The notes under the pieces: generated by a model
Databases searched by the model: none
What the model was told of the DNA's origin: nothing
The model's input: only the letters and a program-made list of their open reading frames with translations
In this document: one piece after another, positions 16,937 to 25,854 of the stretch
Numbering within the stretch: the first letter of the stretch is position 1
Layout: every line of letters starts with the position of its first letter
Position numbers and translations under genes: made by a program
Source: JADJOM01 sp046327715
GTDB lineage: Bacteria; Gemmatimonadota; Gemmatimonadetes; Gemmatimonadales; GWC2-71-9
DNA: 64,000 nucleotides
Direction: 5' to 3'
Assembly: GCA_046327715.1 (NCBI GenBank)
Contig: JAXLXY010000003.1
Span: 303,033-367,032, forward strand

Positions 16937-17914
16937 TTACTCCCTCGGAGGCCGTTGGTCAACCGGGACCGGGGGAGTCCCCGTGCCATCCCCGTCGGCC
17001 GCCGGAGGCTCCGGGGGCAGCTCCCAGCCCACATTCAGCGCCTCCCGGCGCGGCCGGTCCCGGCGCCGTCGTTCCCAGGCGAGGAGCCCGAGGCTCAGGG
17101 CCAGGATGGCCCACATCCCGCCCGTCACCACCCAGGTAATGAGGTTGTACCGCCGCCGCAGCCCCAGCCGCCACGCCTCCTCGAACCGGTCCTCGGTGAG
17201 CCCTGTGGCACCCAGCAGCGCCGCATCGAAGTCCTCCCCGGCACCCAGCCGCTCCAGCAGGGGCCCGAGCCCGCCGGGGGCGGGCCGCCGGGCAATCTCC
17301 TCGAGCGCCGAGGCCGCGAGCGCGTAGGCCAGGTCGGCGCTGGTGGCCGAACCCCGGAGCATCGCGTCCAGTTCCTGGAGCGACGGCACCCGGCCCGCGG
17401 CCACGGCCAGGTTGAGCGCCAGGGCATCAGACCGCCCGAACTCCCCGGCCCCGTACACGGCGTAGCCCTCCTCGAACCAGAGGGGGAGGCGCCCCCGGAC
17501 CACGTCGCGCAGGACCAGGTGACCCAGCTCGTGCCGCAGCGTCTGTTCGAGATCCGGGAGGTCCGCGCGCAGGATGACCGCGCGGGCGCCGGGAAACGCC
17601 ACGCCGGCGCCCCAGCCTGGCGCCCGGCCCCGGGTGAGCCGGGCCATCGCCAGGGAATCGTCCGCGAGCACGAGCGTGAAGGGTGGGGGCCGGCGCCGGC
17701 CGAGCCCGGGCCAGGTCAGGGGAGCCTCGGCCCGCTCGGCCAGTGCCACGGCCAGCCCCCGCCGGGCCGGCGGCGCGATCACGGTGACGGAGCCGACCTG
17801 CACCGCGGGCTCCGGGCCCTGCGCGAGCAGCCAGAGGACGCCTAGGAGGCCGTGCGAGGGGGCTCTCCTCCACCCGCCGTGAGGTCCAGCATTTCCTTGC
17901 AGCGCTTGCCCCAC
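16937..17914 (-). CDS. Exported peptidase-MA-like metalloprotease with C-terminal anchor
   Basis: The sequence shows a gluzincin-type zinc site, HELGH followed about 20 residues later by WFEEGYA, which fits the peptidase MA-like family. It has an N-terminal signal-like stretch (LLGVLWLLAQG) and a membrane helix near the C-terminus (WVVTGGMWAILALSLGLLAW), so the catalytic domain should be periplasmic. The start is uncertain. GTG at 17914 includes the signal region but overlaps the upstream TPR gene by 73 bp, whereas GTG at 17803 would lose it. The substrate is unknown. Confidence 0.75.
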   Translation of the reverse strand: MGQALQGNAGPHGGWRRAPSHGLLGVLWLLAQGPEPAVQVGSVTVIAPPARRGLAVALAERAEAPLTWPGLGRRRPPPFTLVLADDSLAMARLTRGRAPGWGAGVAFPGARAVILRADLPDLEQTLRHELGHLVLRDVVRGRLPLWFEEGYAVYGAGEFGRSDALALNLAVAAGRVPSLQELDAMLRGSATSADLAYALAASALEEIARRPAPGGLGPLLERLGAGEDFDAALLGATGLTEDRFEEAWRLGLRRRYNLITWVVTGGMWAILALSLGLLAWERRRRDRPRREALNVGWELPPEPPAADGDGTGTPPVPVDQRPPRE

Positions 17915-18726
17915 GGATTGAACTTGTTGGCCTTGAAGCCGTCGGTCCACGACACCTTGGCCGCGTCGCGGTCGCCCATGAACCAGCTGGCCCGGCCCAG
18001 CTCGTAATAGGCCTCGATGAGATTGGGCCCAAGCTGGAGCGTCTTCTGGAAGAACGTGACCGCGTCCTCGAACATCTCGCGCTCGAGGTAGACCAGCCCC
18101 AGGTAATAGTGGGCGTAGAGGGTGGCCTTGCGGTCGTTGTCGAGGCGGATGGCCTTGGAGAGGTGCTCGATGGCCTCGCCGAAGATCCGCTTCTTGAGGC
18201 AGATATAGCCCACGTTGATCCGCGCCAGCGAGTTGGCCGGCTCCTTCATCAGGACCCGGGAGAACGTGGTGAGCGCCTCGTCGTAGTCCTCGTGCAGCAT
18301 CTGCGCCCAGCCGAGCAGCGACTGCGCCTGCACCTCGGACGGCGCGAGCGAGAGCGCCTTCGTGAGTGCCTGGATGGCGCCGGCGTAGTCGCCGAGGGAG
18401 ATGAGGCTCCAGCCCTTCTCGATGAAGGTCGAGGCGCCCAGGTGATCCTGCTGCACCACGGGGCGGGCCCCGGTGAACTGCGGCGCCTGGGCGGTGTCGG
18501 TGGCGGCGGCCACCTGCTTGTAGCGCTCGACCAGGGCGCGGATCTCCTCCTTCACCTGCCCCAGCTCCGCCAGGGCCACGTCCACGCGCTTGAAGTAGGC
18601 GATGATCTCGCGCTTGACCGCCTCCCGTTCGGCATAGCCGGTGGCTTTCTCGAGCCGCTCGGCGATCTCGCGGTATTGCTGCCGGAAGCCGGCCACCAGC
18701 GGGTCGATCAGGGGACCGTCGCTCAC
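17842..18726 (-). CDS. TPR-repeat protein of the chemotaxis-type locus
   Basis: A 294-residue cytoplasmic protein. Residues 1-80 are charged helix (REIAERLEKATGYAEREAVKREI), and from about 100 there are at least four TPR units (EKGWSLISLGDYAGAIQALTKAL; YYLGLVYLEREMFEDAVTFF). No enzymatic motif is seen. The GTG at 18726 overlaps the cheW stop (GTGA). It probably acts as an adaptor in the CheW/CheB/CheR/CheD module beside it. The stop is TAG. Confidence 0.85.
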   Translation of the reverse strand: MSDGPLIDPLVAGFRQQYREIAERLEKATGYAEREAVKREIIAYFKRVDVALAELGQVKEEIRALVERYKQVAAATDTAQAPQFTGARPVVQQDHLGASTFIEKGWSLISLGDYAGAIQALTKALSLAPSEVQAQSLLGWAQMLHEDYDEALTTFSRVLMKEPANSLARINVGYICLKKRIFGEAIEHLSKAIRLDNDRKATLYAHYYLGLVYLEREMFEDAVTFFQKTLQLGPNLIEAYYELGRASWFMGDRDAAKVSWTDGFKANKFNPWGKRCKEMLDLTAGGGEPPRTAS

Positions 18727-19208
18727 ACGCCTGCCTCCTTCCGCGTCGGATGGCCGGTGGCCTCCCGCAGCCGCGCGCCGTGCAGCACCAGGACCTGGCG
18801 GCCGGGCCGGGCGATGGCGCCCGCGATCCATTCCGCGGGGATTGCCGGGTCGGCGCCCTCCGCCCGCGCGATGGTCCGGGTGTCGACCCGCATGGCCTCG
18901 TGCACCTGGTCCACGACGACACCCAGCCGCTCGGCCTCGAACTCCAGTACCATGATCCTCGTCTCCTCTCGCCGCTCGACGGGCAGGCCCAGCCGGGCCC
19001 GCAGGTCCACGACGGGGACCCTCGCCCCGCCGTAGACCAGGCCACCCAGGGTGCCCGGCGGCGCCTCCGGCCACGCCTCGGGCTCGGTGTAGCGGAGAAT
19101 CCGCGCCACCTGAAAGATGTTGATTGCCAGCTGGATCGAGGCGAGCCGGAAGACGATGAACTGCAGCTCGTCTCCAGCCACCACGTCACGGTATCGGCTC
19201 CCCGCCAC
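18723..19208 (-). CDS. CheW-like adaptor protein (first copy)
   Basis: CheW-domain protein that would couple the CheA kinase to receptors or other partners. The 161 residues begin with ELQFIVFRLASIQLAINIFQV and include GLVYGGARVPVVDLRARLGL and RIMVLEFEAERLGVVVDQV, the usual three CheW segments. The start is GTG at 19208, 50 bp after the cheB stop, the largest gap in this 26-gene run. A second, divergent CheW copy lies at 34230-34664. Confidence 0.9.
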   Translation of the reverse strand: MAGSRYRDVVAGDELQFIVFRLASIQLAINIFQVARILRYTEPEAWPEAPPGTLGGLVYGGARVPVVDLRARLGLPVERREETRIMVLEFEAERLGVVVDQVHEAMRVDTRTIARAEGADPAIPAEWIAGAIARPGRQVLVLHGARLREATGHPTRKEAGV

Positions 19209-19258
19209 GGAATCCCGAGTCCTTCCTTGCTGGGGCGGGCCACCGGGCCCGCCAACCG

Positions 19259-20329
19259 TCAGCGCCGGGGCAGCTCCCGGAGCAGCGCGCCGATCCGTTC
19301 CGCCATCGCGCCCAGGGGCAGCACCAGGTCGGCGCCGCCACCCTCGAGCGCCGCGCCCGGCATGCCGTAGATCGTGGCGGTGCCGCGGTCCTGCGCCACG
19401 CCCACGCCGCCGGCGTCGTGGATCGCCCGCAGCCCGGTGGCCCCGTCCCGGCCGAGCCCCGTGAGGACGACCCCGACCGCCGCGGCCCCGAAGGTGGCGG
19501 CCACCGAGTGGAAGGCCGGGTCGGCGGCGGGCCGCACCCCCCAGACCGGTGGCCCCTGGTCGAGGACCAGCCGCAGCGCACCCTCGCGCGAGCGCACCTG
19601 CAAATGATAATCCCCGGGGGCCACGTACGCGGTGTCGGCCCGCAGCTCCATCCCGTCGGCGGCTTCCACCACCGTGAACGCGCTGAGCCCATTGAGGCGC
19701 TCGGCAAAGCTCCGCGTGAAGCCGGCGGGCATGTGCTGCACGATCAGCAGGGCCGCCTCCAGCCCCACCGGGAGCTGCGGCACGAGCTCCGCCAGCGCCC
19801 GAGGCCCCCCGGTGGAGGCCGCGATCGCCACCAGCCGGCGGGCATCGCCGGGCCGGGCGGGCAGCGCCTGCGCGCCGCTGGGGCGGGGGCGGGCCAGCAC
19901 CGGGACCCGCCGCACGTCGGCGGCCACCGCGGCCCGCAGGGCGCCGAGCAGCCGCGGCGCCATGCGGATGGCGGAGAGACGGCCCTGGCCGTCGTCCTTG
20001 GGCACGAGCTCGACCGCGCCAAGCTCCAGCGCCCGGATCGCGGCGGGCGTGCCCTGCCCCGCATGGGCGCTCACCACCACGATCGGCCGGGGCGCCTCCG
20101 ACATGATGTACCCGATCGCGTCGAGCCCGCCGAGTTCGGGCATCTGCAGGTCCATCGTGACCAGGTCGGGCGTGAGGGAGTGGACCAGCGCCAGCGCCTC
20201 GAGCCCGTTCGCCGCCGTGCCCACCACCCGGAACTCCCCGGAACTCGCCACCAGCTCGCTGACCAGCCGGCGGAAGAAGGGACTGTCGTCGACGACCAGC
20301 ACGCCGGGCAGCTCAGCGGGCCGATGCAC
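19259..20329 (-). CDS. cheB: Chemotaxis response regulator methylesterase CheB
   Basis: Two-domain enzyme that demethylates or deamidates chemoreceptors when phosphorylated. The receiver domain has D14-D15 and phospho-acceptor D60. The esterase domain has S172 (AASTGGP), H199 (VQHMP) and D295 (LTGLGRDG), a complete catalytic triad. The length of 356 residues is normal. The GTG start overlaps cheD by 17 bp. Its presence implies methylated receptors somewhere in the genome, although none is in this window. Confidence 0.95.
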   Translation of the reverse strand: MHRPAELPGVLVVDDSPFFRRLVSELVASSGEFRVVGTAANGLEALALVHSLTPDLVTMDLQMPELGGLDAIGYIMSEAPRPIVVVSAHAGQGTPAAIRALELGAVELVPKDDGQGRLSAIRMAPRLLGALRAAVAADVRRVPVLARPRPSGAQALPARPGDARRLVAIAASTGGPRALAELVPQLPVGLEAALLIVQHMPAGFTRSFAERLNGLSAFTVVEAADGMELRADTAYVAPGDYHLQVRSREGALRLVLDQGPPVWGVRPAADPAFHSVAATFGAAAVGVVLTGLGRDGATGLRAIHDAGGVGVAQDRGTATIYGMPGAALEGGGADLVLPLGAMAERIGALLRELPRR

Positions 20330-20798
20330 GCTGCCCCGCCGAGCGGACCTCGACCTGGCCGTCCGCCACCGTGAACCACACCGAGCGCCCGCTGTTGCCG
20401 CCGACGGACTCCCCCACGATCGGGATCGCGAGGTGATTCAGCACCTCGCGCACCGCGATCACGTTGCGGTCGCCCATCTGCATGGAGCCGGCGGGGACAA
20501 GGTTGGCGAACATGCTCGCGCCGCCCGCCAGCCGGGCGGTGAGCCGCCGCCGGTCGGCGCCGAGGGCCGTCATCTCCTCCACCAGGGCCGGGAGCGCGGT
20601 CTGCGGGAACCGGCCGGGGTTCTCCGCCGAGCGGCTCAGCGAGCGGGAGGGCAGCAGGATGTGGGCGAGCCCCCCCACCTGCCGCTCGGCGTCGTGCAGG
20701 GTGATGGCGACACAACTGCCCAGCCCGAGGGTCACCAGCACCGCGTCCGCGCCCCCCGCGGCGTACTCGGCCACCCGCACCATGATCTCGCGCGTCAT
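20313..20798 (-). CDS. cheD: Chemoreceptor glutamine deamidase CheD
   Basis: Deamidates glutamines on chemoreceptors and binds CheC. The 161 residues carry the catalytic motifs LGSCVAITLHD (Cys), AHILLPS (His), GGASMF and QMGDRN, all typical of CheD. The ATG at 20798 overlaps the cheR stop. Pairing with the cheC gene in the same run (31336-31956) matches the known CheC-CheD partnership. Confidence 0.94.
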   Translation of the reverse strand: MTREIMVRVAEYAAGGADAVLVTLGLGSCVAITLHDAERQVGGLAHILLPSRSLSRSAENPGRFPQTALPALVEEMTALGADRRRLTARLAGGASMFANLVPAGSMQMGDRNVIAVREVLNHLAIPIVGESVGGNSGRSVWFTVADGQVEVRSAGQRASAR

Positions 20799-21619
20799 CC
20801 GCCGGTCCGGCGGTAGATCCGCTCGCGCGGCTCGATGAGCTGGAAGCCGAGGCGGGCCGGGCCGAGGATCGTCTCGACCTTGCCCAGCACGAGCAGCCCC
20901 CCCGGGGCGAGCCGCGCCGCGAAGCGCTCCATCAGGCGGTCCTGGGTGGGGCGGTCGAAGTAGATGATCACGTTGCGGCAGAGGATCAGGTCGTAGCCGG
21001 CGGCGGGAGGATCCTCCCGCAGGAGATCGAGCCGGGCGAGGTGCACCGCGGCCCGGATGGGCCCGCGCACCCGGCGCCGGCCCTCCCCCGCCGGTTCGGT
21101 CCACCGGCCCACGCACGCGGGCTCGGCCTCGCTGAAGGCGGCGGCGGGATAGCTGCCCTCCGCCGCGAGCGCGAGCGAGGCGCGGTCGAGGTCGGTGGCG
21201 TCAACATGCAGCCGCGCCAGGCGCTCGGCCGGGTCCCCGGGCGCCGGCAGGTCGGCCACCAGCATGGCCAGGGTGTACGGCTCCTCGCCCGAGGCGCACC
21301 CGGCGCTCCACGCCCGGAGCCGCCCGTCCCGGGCCGCCAGCAGGGCCGGCAGGGGGGCGGCGGCGAGGGCCGCCCAGGTCTCGGGATTCCGGAAGAAGCG
21401 GGTGACGTTGATCGTGAGGGCGTCGAGCAGCGCCTCGAACTCGCCGGGCCGCTGGTCGAGCATGCCCACGTAGTCCAGGTAGCTGCTCACGCCGCAGGCC
21501 CGCATGCGCACCGCGATGCGCCGCCGCAGACACCGTTCCTTGTATGCCCCGACGTCGAGCCCGGTCTGGCCGGCGATGCGCTCGGCGAGGAGCGAGAACC
21601 CGGGGTCGTCCACGGGCAT
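20795..21619 (-). CDS. cheR: Chemoreceptor methyltransferase CheR
   Basis: SAM-dependent glutamate methyltransferase for chemoreceptors. The 274-residue product (ATG at 21619; a GTG one codon earlier is possible) has NVTRFFRNPETW, the SAM site WSAGCASGEEPYT and CRNVIIYFDRPTQ. No C-terminal TPR extension is present. It overlaps the upstream TPR/DUF4388 gene (GTGATG) and cheD downstream. Confidence 0.95.
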   Translation of the reverse strand: MPVDDPGFSLLAERIAGQTGLDVGAYKERCLRRRIAVRMRACGVSSYLDYVGMLDQRPGEFEALLDALTINVTRFFRNPETWAALAAAPLPALLAARDGRLRAWSAGCASGEEPYTLAMLVADLPAPGDPAERLARLHVDATDLDRASLALAAEGSYPAAAFSEAEPACVGRWTEPAGEGRRRVRGPIRAAVHLARLDLLREDPPAAGYDLILCRNVIIYFDRPTQDRLMERFAARLAPGGLLVLGKVETILGPARLGFQLIEPRERIYRRTGG

Positions 21620-23238
21620 CACGCGGTGGCGTCCAGGGTGTCGAGGTTGGCGCGGGCCAGCTGGTGGCCCGGATTGAGCTCGGTGACCCGCCGCCAGCAG
21701 GCGCGCGCGCGGTCCCGGTCCCGCCGCTTGAAGGCGATGTTGCCCAGCTTGAAGAAGAGGTCATCGCCGAGGGCGGGCGCCAGCTTGGCCGCCCGCTCGT
21801 AGGCCTCGAAGGCGTCGTCGTAGCGCCCCGCCCGGTACAGCAGGTCGCCCAGGTTCTTGGAGACCTGCGCCAGGGTTGGGCTCTCGCTCAGCGCCGCGCG
21901 GAGCGTGGTTTCCGCCACGGGCAGGTCCCCGGCGAGCTCCTGCAGCACCGCGAGGTTGTTGCGGAGGGCCGCGATGCCGGGATGCCGCGCCACGCCCTCC
22001 TCCGCCTGCGCCAGGGCAGCGACCAGGTCGCCCTGGCAGCCGACCGCGAGTGCCATCGCCCAGTACCAGGTGGCCGGCTTCTCGCGCTCGCCCCACAGCT
22101 CCCCGGCCCGCTGCAGCCGGCCCAGGGCCACCTCGGCGTCGTTGCGCTTGAGCGCGGCCACCCCCCATCCCAGCATGATCCGGGCGTCCTCGCGGGCCTT
22201 CGACGCCGCCTCGGCGTAGGCCGCCTCGGCCTCGGCGAGCCGGCCCAGCTGCTCGTAGGCGAAGGCGAGGTTGTGGAGCGCCGGGGCGCGGCGGCCGCCC
22301 CGCTCCACCGCCTGGGTGAGCACGTCCACGGCCTCGAGCCAGCGCGCCTGCTTCAGGGCGATGAGCCCGAGGTAGTAGTGGGCCGAGGCCTCCTCGGGGC
22401 GCAGGTCGGCCACCCGGCGGAACTCCCGCTGGGCCTCGTCGAGCATGCCGGTCTTGTAGAACGCGATGCCGAGGTTCTGGTGCTCCTGCACCCGGGAATC
22501 GTTGGCCTTGGGGGCCTGCGCCTTGCTCGAGGTGCCCACCCGCCGGACGTACCCCGCGGTGATCAGGCCGAACAGCGCCGTGGCGGCCTCGAATTCGATG
22601 AGCGAGCACTCGTCCATCACCTGGCGCACGTCCCGGGTGCCGTCGAGCAGCGGCAGGATGCGCGCCTGGGCCGGGCTCAGCTCCACCTCGGCCCCGGGCG
22701 CGTGGGCCGCGTCGACCGCGAAGATCAGGTCGAAGCTCGGGATCTTCTTCTCGATCTGGCTCCACTCGTCGACCCGCCGCGCCCCCTCGAGCAGCAGCGA
22801 CTCGGGGTTGATGGAGACGGTGAAGACCTGCTGTTCCGGCCGGACCCCGGCCTCGAAGTTGAACGTCCCCTGGGTCCAGGTGAAGAGGTGGTAGACCGCT
22901 TCCTCGATCTGCAGGAAGAGCAGCCGCTCCAGCTGCTCGCGGGTGACGATCTCCAGCTCGATCAGGATGTCGCCCAGGCGCCGGTCGCGATGCACCTCCT
23001 GCACCCGGATGGCCTGGTCGAGCTGGTCACTGGTGACCAGCTGGTTCTTGCGCAAGAGGTCGCCGATCCGGTCGCGGCGGTTGACGATGGACGCGTAGCT
23101 GATCCGGCCATCCTCGAAGTAGATGTAGCCGAAGTTCTGGCGGTCCGCGATCGCCAGGCAGCCGGTCTTCTTCCCCAGCGCCAGCAGCTGCAGCACGTCC
23201 GGGAGGCTGGCCTCCTTGAGTGAGCCCTTGATCGCCAT
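21619..23238 (-). CDS. DUF4388 (PATAN) protein with TPR repeats
   Basis: The 539-residue protein starts with a DUF4388/PATAN module (KGSLKEASLPDVLQLLALGKKTG; YIYFEDGRISYAS). A helical segment follows (RIGDLLRKNQLV), and from about residue 270 there is a row of TPR units. DUF4388 proteins occur near MglA, two-component and motility genes in other bacteria, but their biochemical role is not established. The ATG at 23238 shares one base with the stop of the tandem-DnaA gene. A paralogue lies at 27492-28640, on the other side of the MglA core. Confidence 0.88.
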   Translation of the reverse strand: MAIKGSLKEASLPDVLQLLALGKKTGCLAIADRQNFGYIYFEDGRISYASIVNRRDRIGDLLRKNQLVTSDQLDQAIRVQEVHRDRRLGDILIELEIVTREQLERLLFLQIEEAVYHLFTWTQGTFNFEAGVRPEQQVFTVSINPESLLLEGARRVDEWSQIEKKIPSFDLIFAVDAAHAPGAEVELSPAQARILPLLDGTRDVRQVMDECSLIEFEAATALFGLITAGYVRRVGTSSKAQAPKANDSRVQEHQNLGIAFYKTGMLDEAQREFRRVADLRPEEASAHYYLGLIALKQARWLEAVDVLTQAVERGGRRAPALHNLAFAYEQLGRLAEAEAAYAEAASKAREDARIMLGWGVAALKRNDAEVALGRLQRAGELWGEREKPATWYWAMALAVGCQGDLVAALAQAEEGVARHPGIAALRNNLAVLQELAGDLPVAETTLRAALSESPTLAQVSKNLGDLLYRAGRYDDAFEAYERAAKLAPALGDDLFFKLGNIAFKRRDRDRARACWRRVTELNPGHQLARANLDTLDATA

Positions 23239-25247
23239 CAGCGCTGGTCCTCGATGAGGCGGTCGGCGATGTCGGGCCAGTCCCAGACCATCTTCTCCCG
23301 GCTGCGGAGGCTGCCCGTGGGCGAGAGCAGCCCGCTGGTGCGGTTGCCGGTGGTGCGCCGCGCCGGCGCCGCGGGGCTTCCCTCGAGCACCTGGCGCGCC
23401 AGCCCGGCGGACGGGCGGGCCCGCTCCGCCTCCGCGGCCTCGAGCACCCGCTGCACCAGTTCCTGCAGCCCGCGCACGGTGTCGACGGGCCGGTCGGCGA
23501 GGTAGGCCGACAGCTCCGGCTCGGCCTCGCCCAGCCGCTCGCGGAGCAGCCGGGTGATGATGGCCTCACGCACCTCCCGGTCGGGGGCAGGCAGCGCCAC
23601 CACCAGGCCCGCCTCGAGCCGGGTGCGGAGCCGGCTCTCCAGCCCCTCCAGCTCCTGCGGCGGCACCTGCGAGGTGAAGACCATCTGGCGGCCCTGGTCG
23701 GCCAGCTGGTTGTACAGCCAGAACAGCTCTTCCTGGGTCCGGTCCTTTCCCTCGAGGAGGTGGACGTCATCGAGCAGGAAGGCGGTGACGCGCCGGTAGC
23801 GGGCGCGCCACCAGGCCACCCGGTCGCGGTCGATGGCCTTGATCAGCTCGTCCACGAAGTCCTCGGCCCGCTGGCAGGCCACCACCATGCCCGGCATCGC
23901 CGCCAGCACGTTGCCGATGCCATGCAGCAGGTGGGTCTTGCCCACGCCCACGGGGCCGAAGACCACCAGCGGGTTCCACGCCTCGCCGGGCGCCTCCAGC
24001 ACCGCGCGCGCCGCCTGGGTCACCTCGCGGTTGCTGCCGGACTCGACGAACTCCTCGACCCGCCAGATGGGTGACGGACCCGGCGGCGGGCTCAGCCCCT
24101 CCCGGGCCCGCGCCACCTCCTCGCGGGCGTCCTCCATCCGGTCCGGGTCGTGGAACACCGGCAGGTTGGCCACCTGCGCGTCCAGCTCGCGGGCTTCGAG
24201 TTCGAGGCCCTTGAGCCGCTCGATGTCGTCCTCGTAGTCGCGCAGGGCGGCGTCGGGATCGACCGGCGCCTCGCCCTCGAGCAGCCGCTCCAGGCGCTCG
24301 GTGCGGTAGCCCTCGCCCTGCCAGCGCAGGATCGCCTCCGCCACGCGGCCGCGCCACGCCTCGACCTGCCGGGCCACCGCGGAGGAGATCTCGGAGAGGA
24401 ACGCGCCGAACTCATCCCCGGTGAGCCCGGTCGACGGGGCCTCGGCCTCGGCGTCGGTGGCGGTGAGGTCGCCGCTGCCCACCACCGTGGCCGATTCGGC
24501 CGCGGGCGCGGCGGCCCGGACGGTCAGGGGCATGGACCGCGCCAGGACCTCGCGCGCCTCGACGGAGGAGATCGGGCCGGGCTGCACCGCCTGGTAGGCG
24601 ATGAGCCGGTTGAAGGCGCCGATGAGCTCGCGGATGGAGCCGATGGGGAGCGTTGCCACGGCCTCGAGCACGCTCGAGTCGAAGGTGGCCTTCCGTTCCT
24701 CGGCCTGGCGCCGCAGGATCGCCACCCGGGTCTCGTAGTCCGGGGCGGAGATGTCGATCACCAGCCCGCCGGCGAAGCGCTGGATCAGCCGCTCGTCGAG
24801 CGCCGCGATCTCGTTGGGCGGCCGGTCGCTGGACAGCACGATCTGGCGCCCGGAGGTGAGCATGGTGTTGGTCAGCCGCAGCAGCTCGGCCTGCATCTCG
24901 CGCCGGTGCGTGAGGAACTGGACGTCATCCACCAGCAGCACGCCGACGTCGGCGTAGCGCCGCCGGTAGGCCTCGCCCTGACCCTGCGCGATGGCGGCGT
25001 TGAACGACTCGATGAACTCGTCGAGGGTCAGGTACTCGACGGTGATCGAGGGGTTGACCTCCAGCGCGCTGTGGCCGAGGGCCATCAGCAGGTGGGTCTT
25101 GCCGAGCCCCGAGCCCGCGTAGATGAAGAGCGGGTTGTAGACCGCGCCCGGCGACTCCGCCACCGCGCGCGCGGCGGTGACCGCCAGGCGGTTGGCGGAG
25201 CCGACGACGTAGCTGTCGAACCGGTTGCGCGGGTTCAGCCGGGGCAT
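23238..25247 (-). CDS. Protein with two tandem DnaA-type AAA+ modules, no DNA-binding domain
   Basis: A 669-residue protein. Module 1 (about 1-240) closely resembles the DnaA ATPase: RFDSYVVGSANR, Walker A GSGLGKTH (45-52), Walker B LLVDD (104-108), sensor I LSSDRPP, Arg-finger LIQRF and sensor II IRELIGAFNR. A charged helical linker covers about 240-395. Module 2 (about 395-640) repeats the plan with GPVGVGKTH (431-439), LLDD (491-494), RLRTR and VRGLQELV. DnaA domain I and the domain IV helix-turn-helix are both missing, so replication initiation is unlikely. It is flanked by mglA and a DUF4388 gene with 1-bp overlaps. Function unknown; a polarity or assembly ATPase is an inference. Confidence 0.88.
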   Translation of the reverse strand: MPRLNPRNRFDSYVVGSANRLAVTAARAVAESPGAVYNPLFIYAGSGLGKTHLLMALGHSALEVNPSITVEYLTLDEFIESFNAAIAQGQGEAYRRRYADVGVLLVDDVQFLTHRREMQAELLRLTNTMLTSGRQIVLSSDRPPNEIAALDERLIQRFAGGLVIDISAPDYETRVAILRRQAEERKATFDSSVLEAVATLPIGSIRELIGAFNRLIAYQAVQPGPISSVEAREVLARSMPLTVRAAAPAAESATVVGSGDLTATDAEAEAPSTGLTGDEFGAFLSEISSAVARQVEAWRGRVAEAILRWQGEGYRTERLERLLEGEAPVDPDAALRDYEDDIERLKGLELEARELDAQVANLPVFHDPDRMEDAREEVARAREGLSPPPGPSPIWRVEEFVESGSNREVTQAARAVLEAPGEAWNPLVVFGPVGVGKTHLLHGIGNVLAAMPGMVVACQRAEDFVDELIKAIDRDRVAWWRARYRRVTAFLLDDVHLLEGKDRTQEELFWLYNQLADQGRQMVFTSQVPPQELEGLESRLRTRLEAGLVVALPAPDREVREAIITRLLRERLGEAEPELSAYLADRPVDTVRGLQELVQRVLEAAEAERARPSAGLARQVLEGSPAAPARRTTGNRTSGLLSPTGSLRSREKMVWDWPDIADRLIEDQR

Positions 25248-25852
25248 CAGGCCGCTCCGGTCCCCGTCTGGGCCAGGCGCTTGAGCACCAGCTCGCTGAT
25301 CCCCTTGAGGGTCTCGAACACCCCGGCGCCCCGCAGCGCGTCGCCGGGGAAGCTGCGCAGGCCGCGGAAGTTGAGCGCGTCGTCCAGGTCGGCGGCGGTG
25401 AGAATCAGGTCGGCGGGGAGGTCCTGCTTGTTGTACTGCATGACCATCGGGAAGGTCCGGACGTCCACTCCCTGCCCCAGCAGGTTGGCCTGCAGGTTCT
25501 GCAGGCTCTCGATGTTGTCGTCCAGGCGGCGCGCCTGGCTGTCGGCCACGAACACCACGCCGTCGGCGCCCTGCAGCACCAGCTTCCGGGTGGCGTTGTA
25601 GTACACCTGGCCCGGCACCGTGTAGAGCTGGAACCGGGTGGTGAAGCCGCTGATGACCCCGAGGTCGAGCGGCAGGAAGTCGAAGAACAGGGTCCGGTCG
25701 GTCTGGGTGGCCAGCGAGACCATGCGGCCGCGCCGCGCTTCCGGCACCCGCCCGTAGATGTACTGCAGGTTCGACGTCTTCCCCGAGCGCCCGGGCCCGT
25801 AGTAGACGATCTTGCAGGTGATCTCGCGGGTGGTGAAGTTGACGAGCGACAT
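25247..25852 (-). CDS. mglA: MglA-family Ras-like polarity GTPase
   Basis: Small GTPase related to Myxococcus MglA, which sets the leading pole in motility. The 201 residues show G1 GPGRSGKTS (19-27), the family hallmark QTDRTLFFDFLPLDLG, G3 YTVPGQVYY and a G4-like NKQD. All GTPase motifs are intact. It overlaps the tandem-DnaA gene downstream and lies 2 bp from an MglB-like roadblock gene upstream, the usual mglB-mglA pairing. Confidence 0.94.
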   Translation of the reverse strand: MSLVNFTTREITCKIVYYGPGRSGKTSNLQYIYGRVPEARRGRMVSLATQTDRTLFFDFLPLDLGVISGFTTRFQLYTVPGQVYYNATRKLVLQGADGVVFVADSQARRLDDNIESLQNLQANLLGQGVDVRTFPMVMQYNKQDLPADLILTAADLDDALNFRGLRSFPGDALRGAGVFETLKGISELVLKRLAQTGTGAA

Positions 25853-25854
25853 GG

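Noticed and set aside
23238..25247. Annotation of the double AAA+ protein as the replication initiator DnaA
   Set aside because: The domain IV helix-turn-helix and domain I are absent, and there are two ATPase modules; no DnaA-box cluster was noticed nearby.
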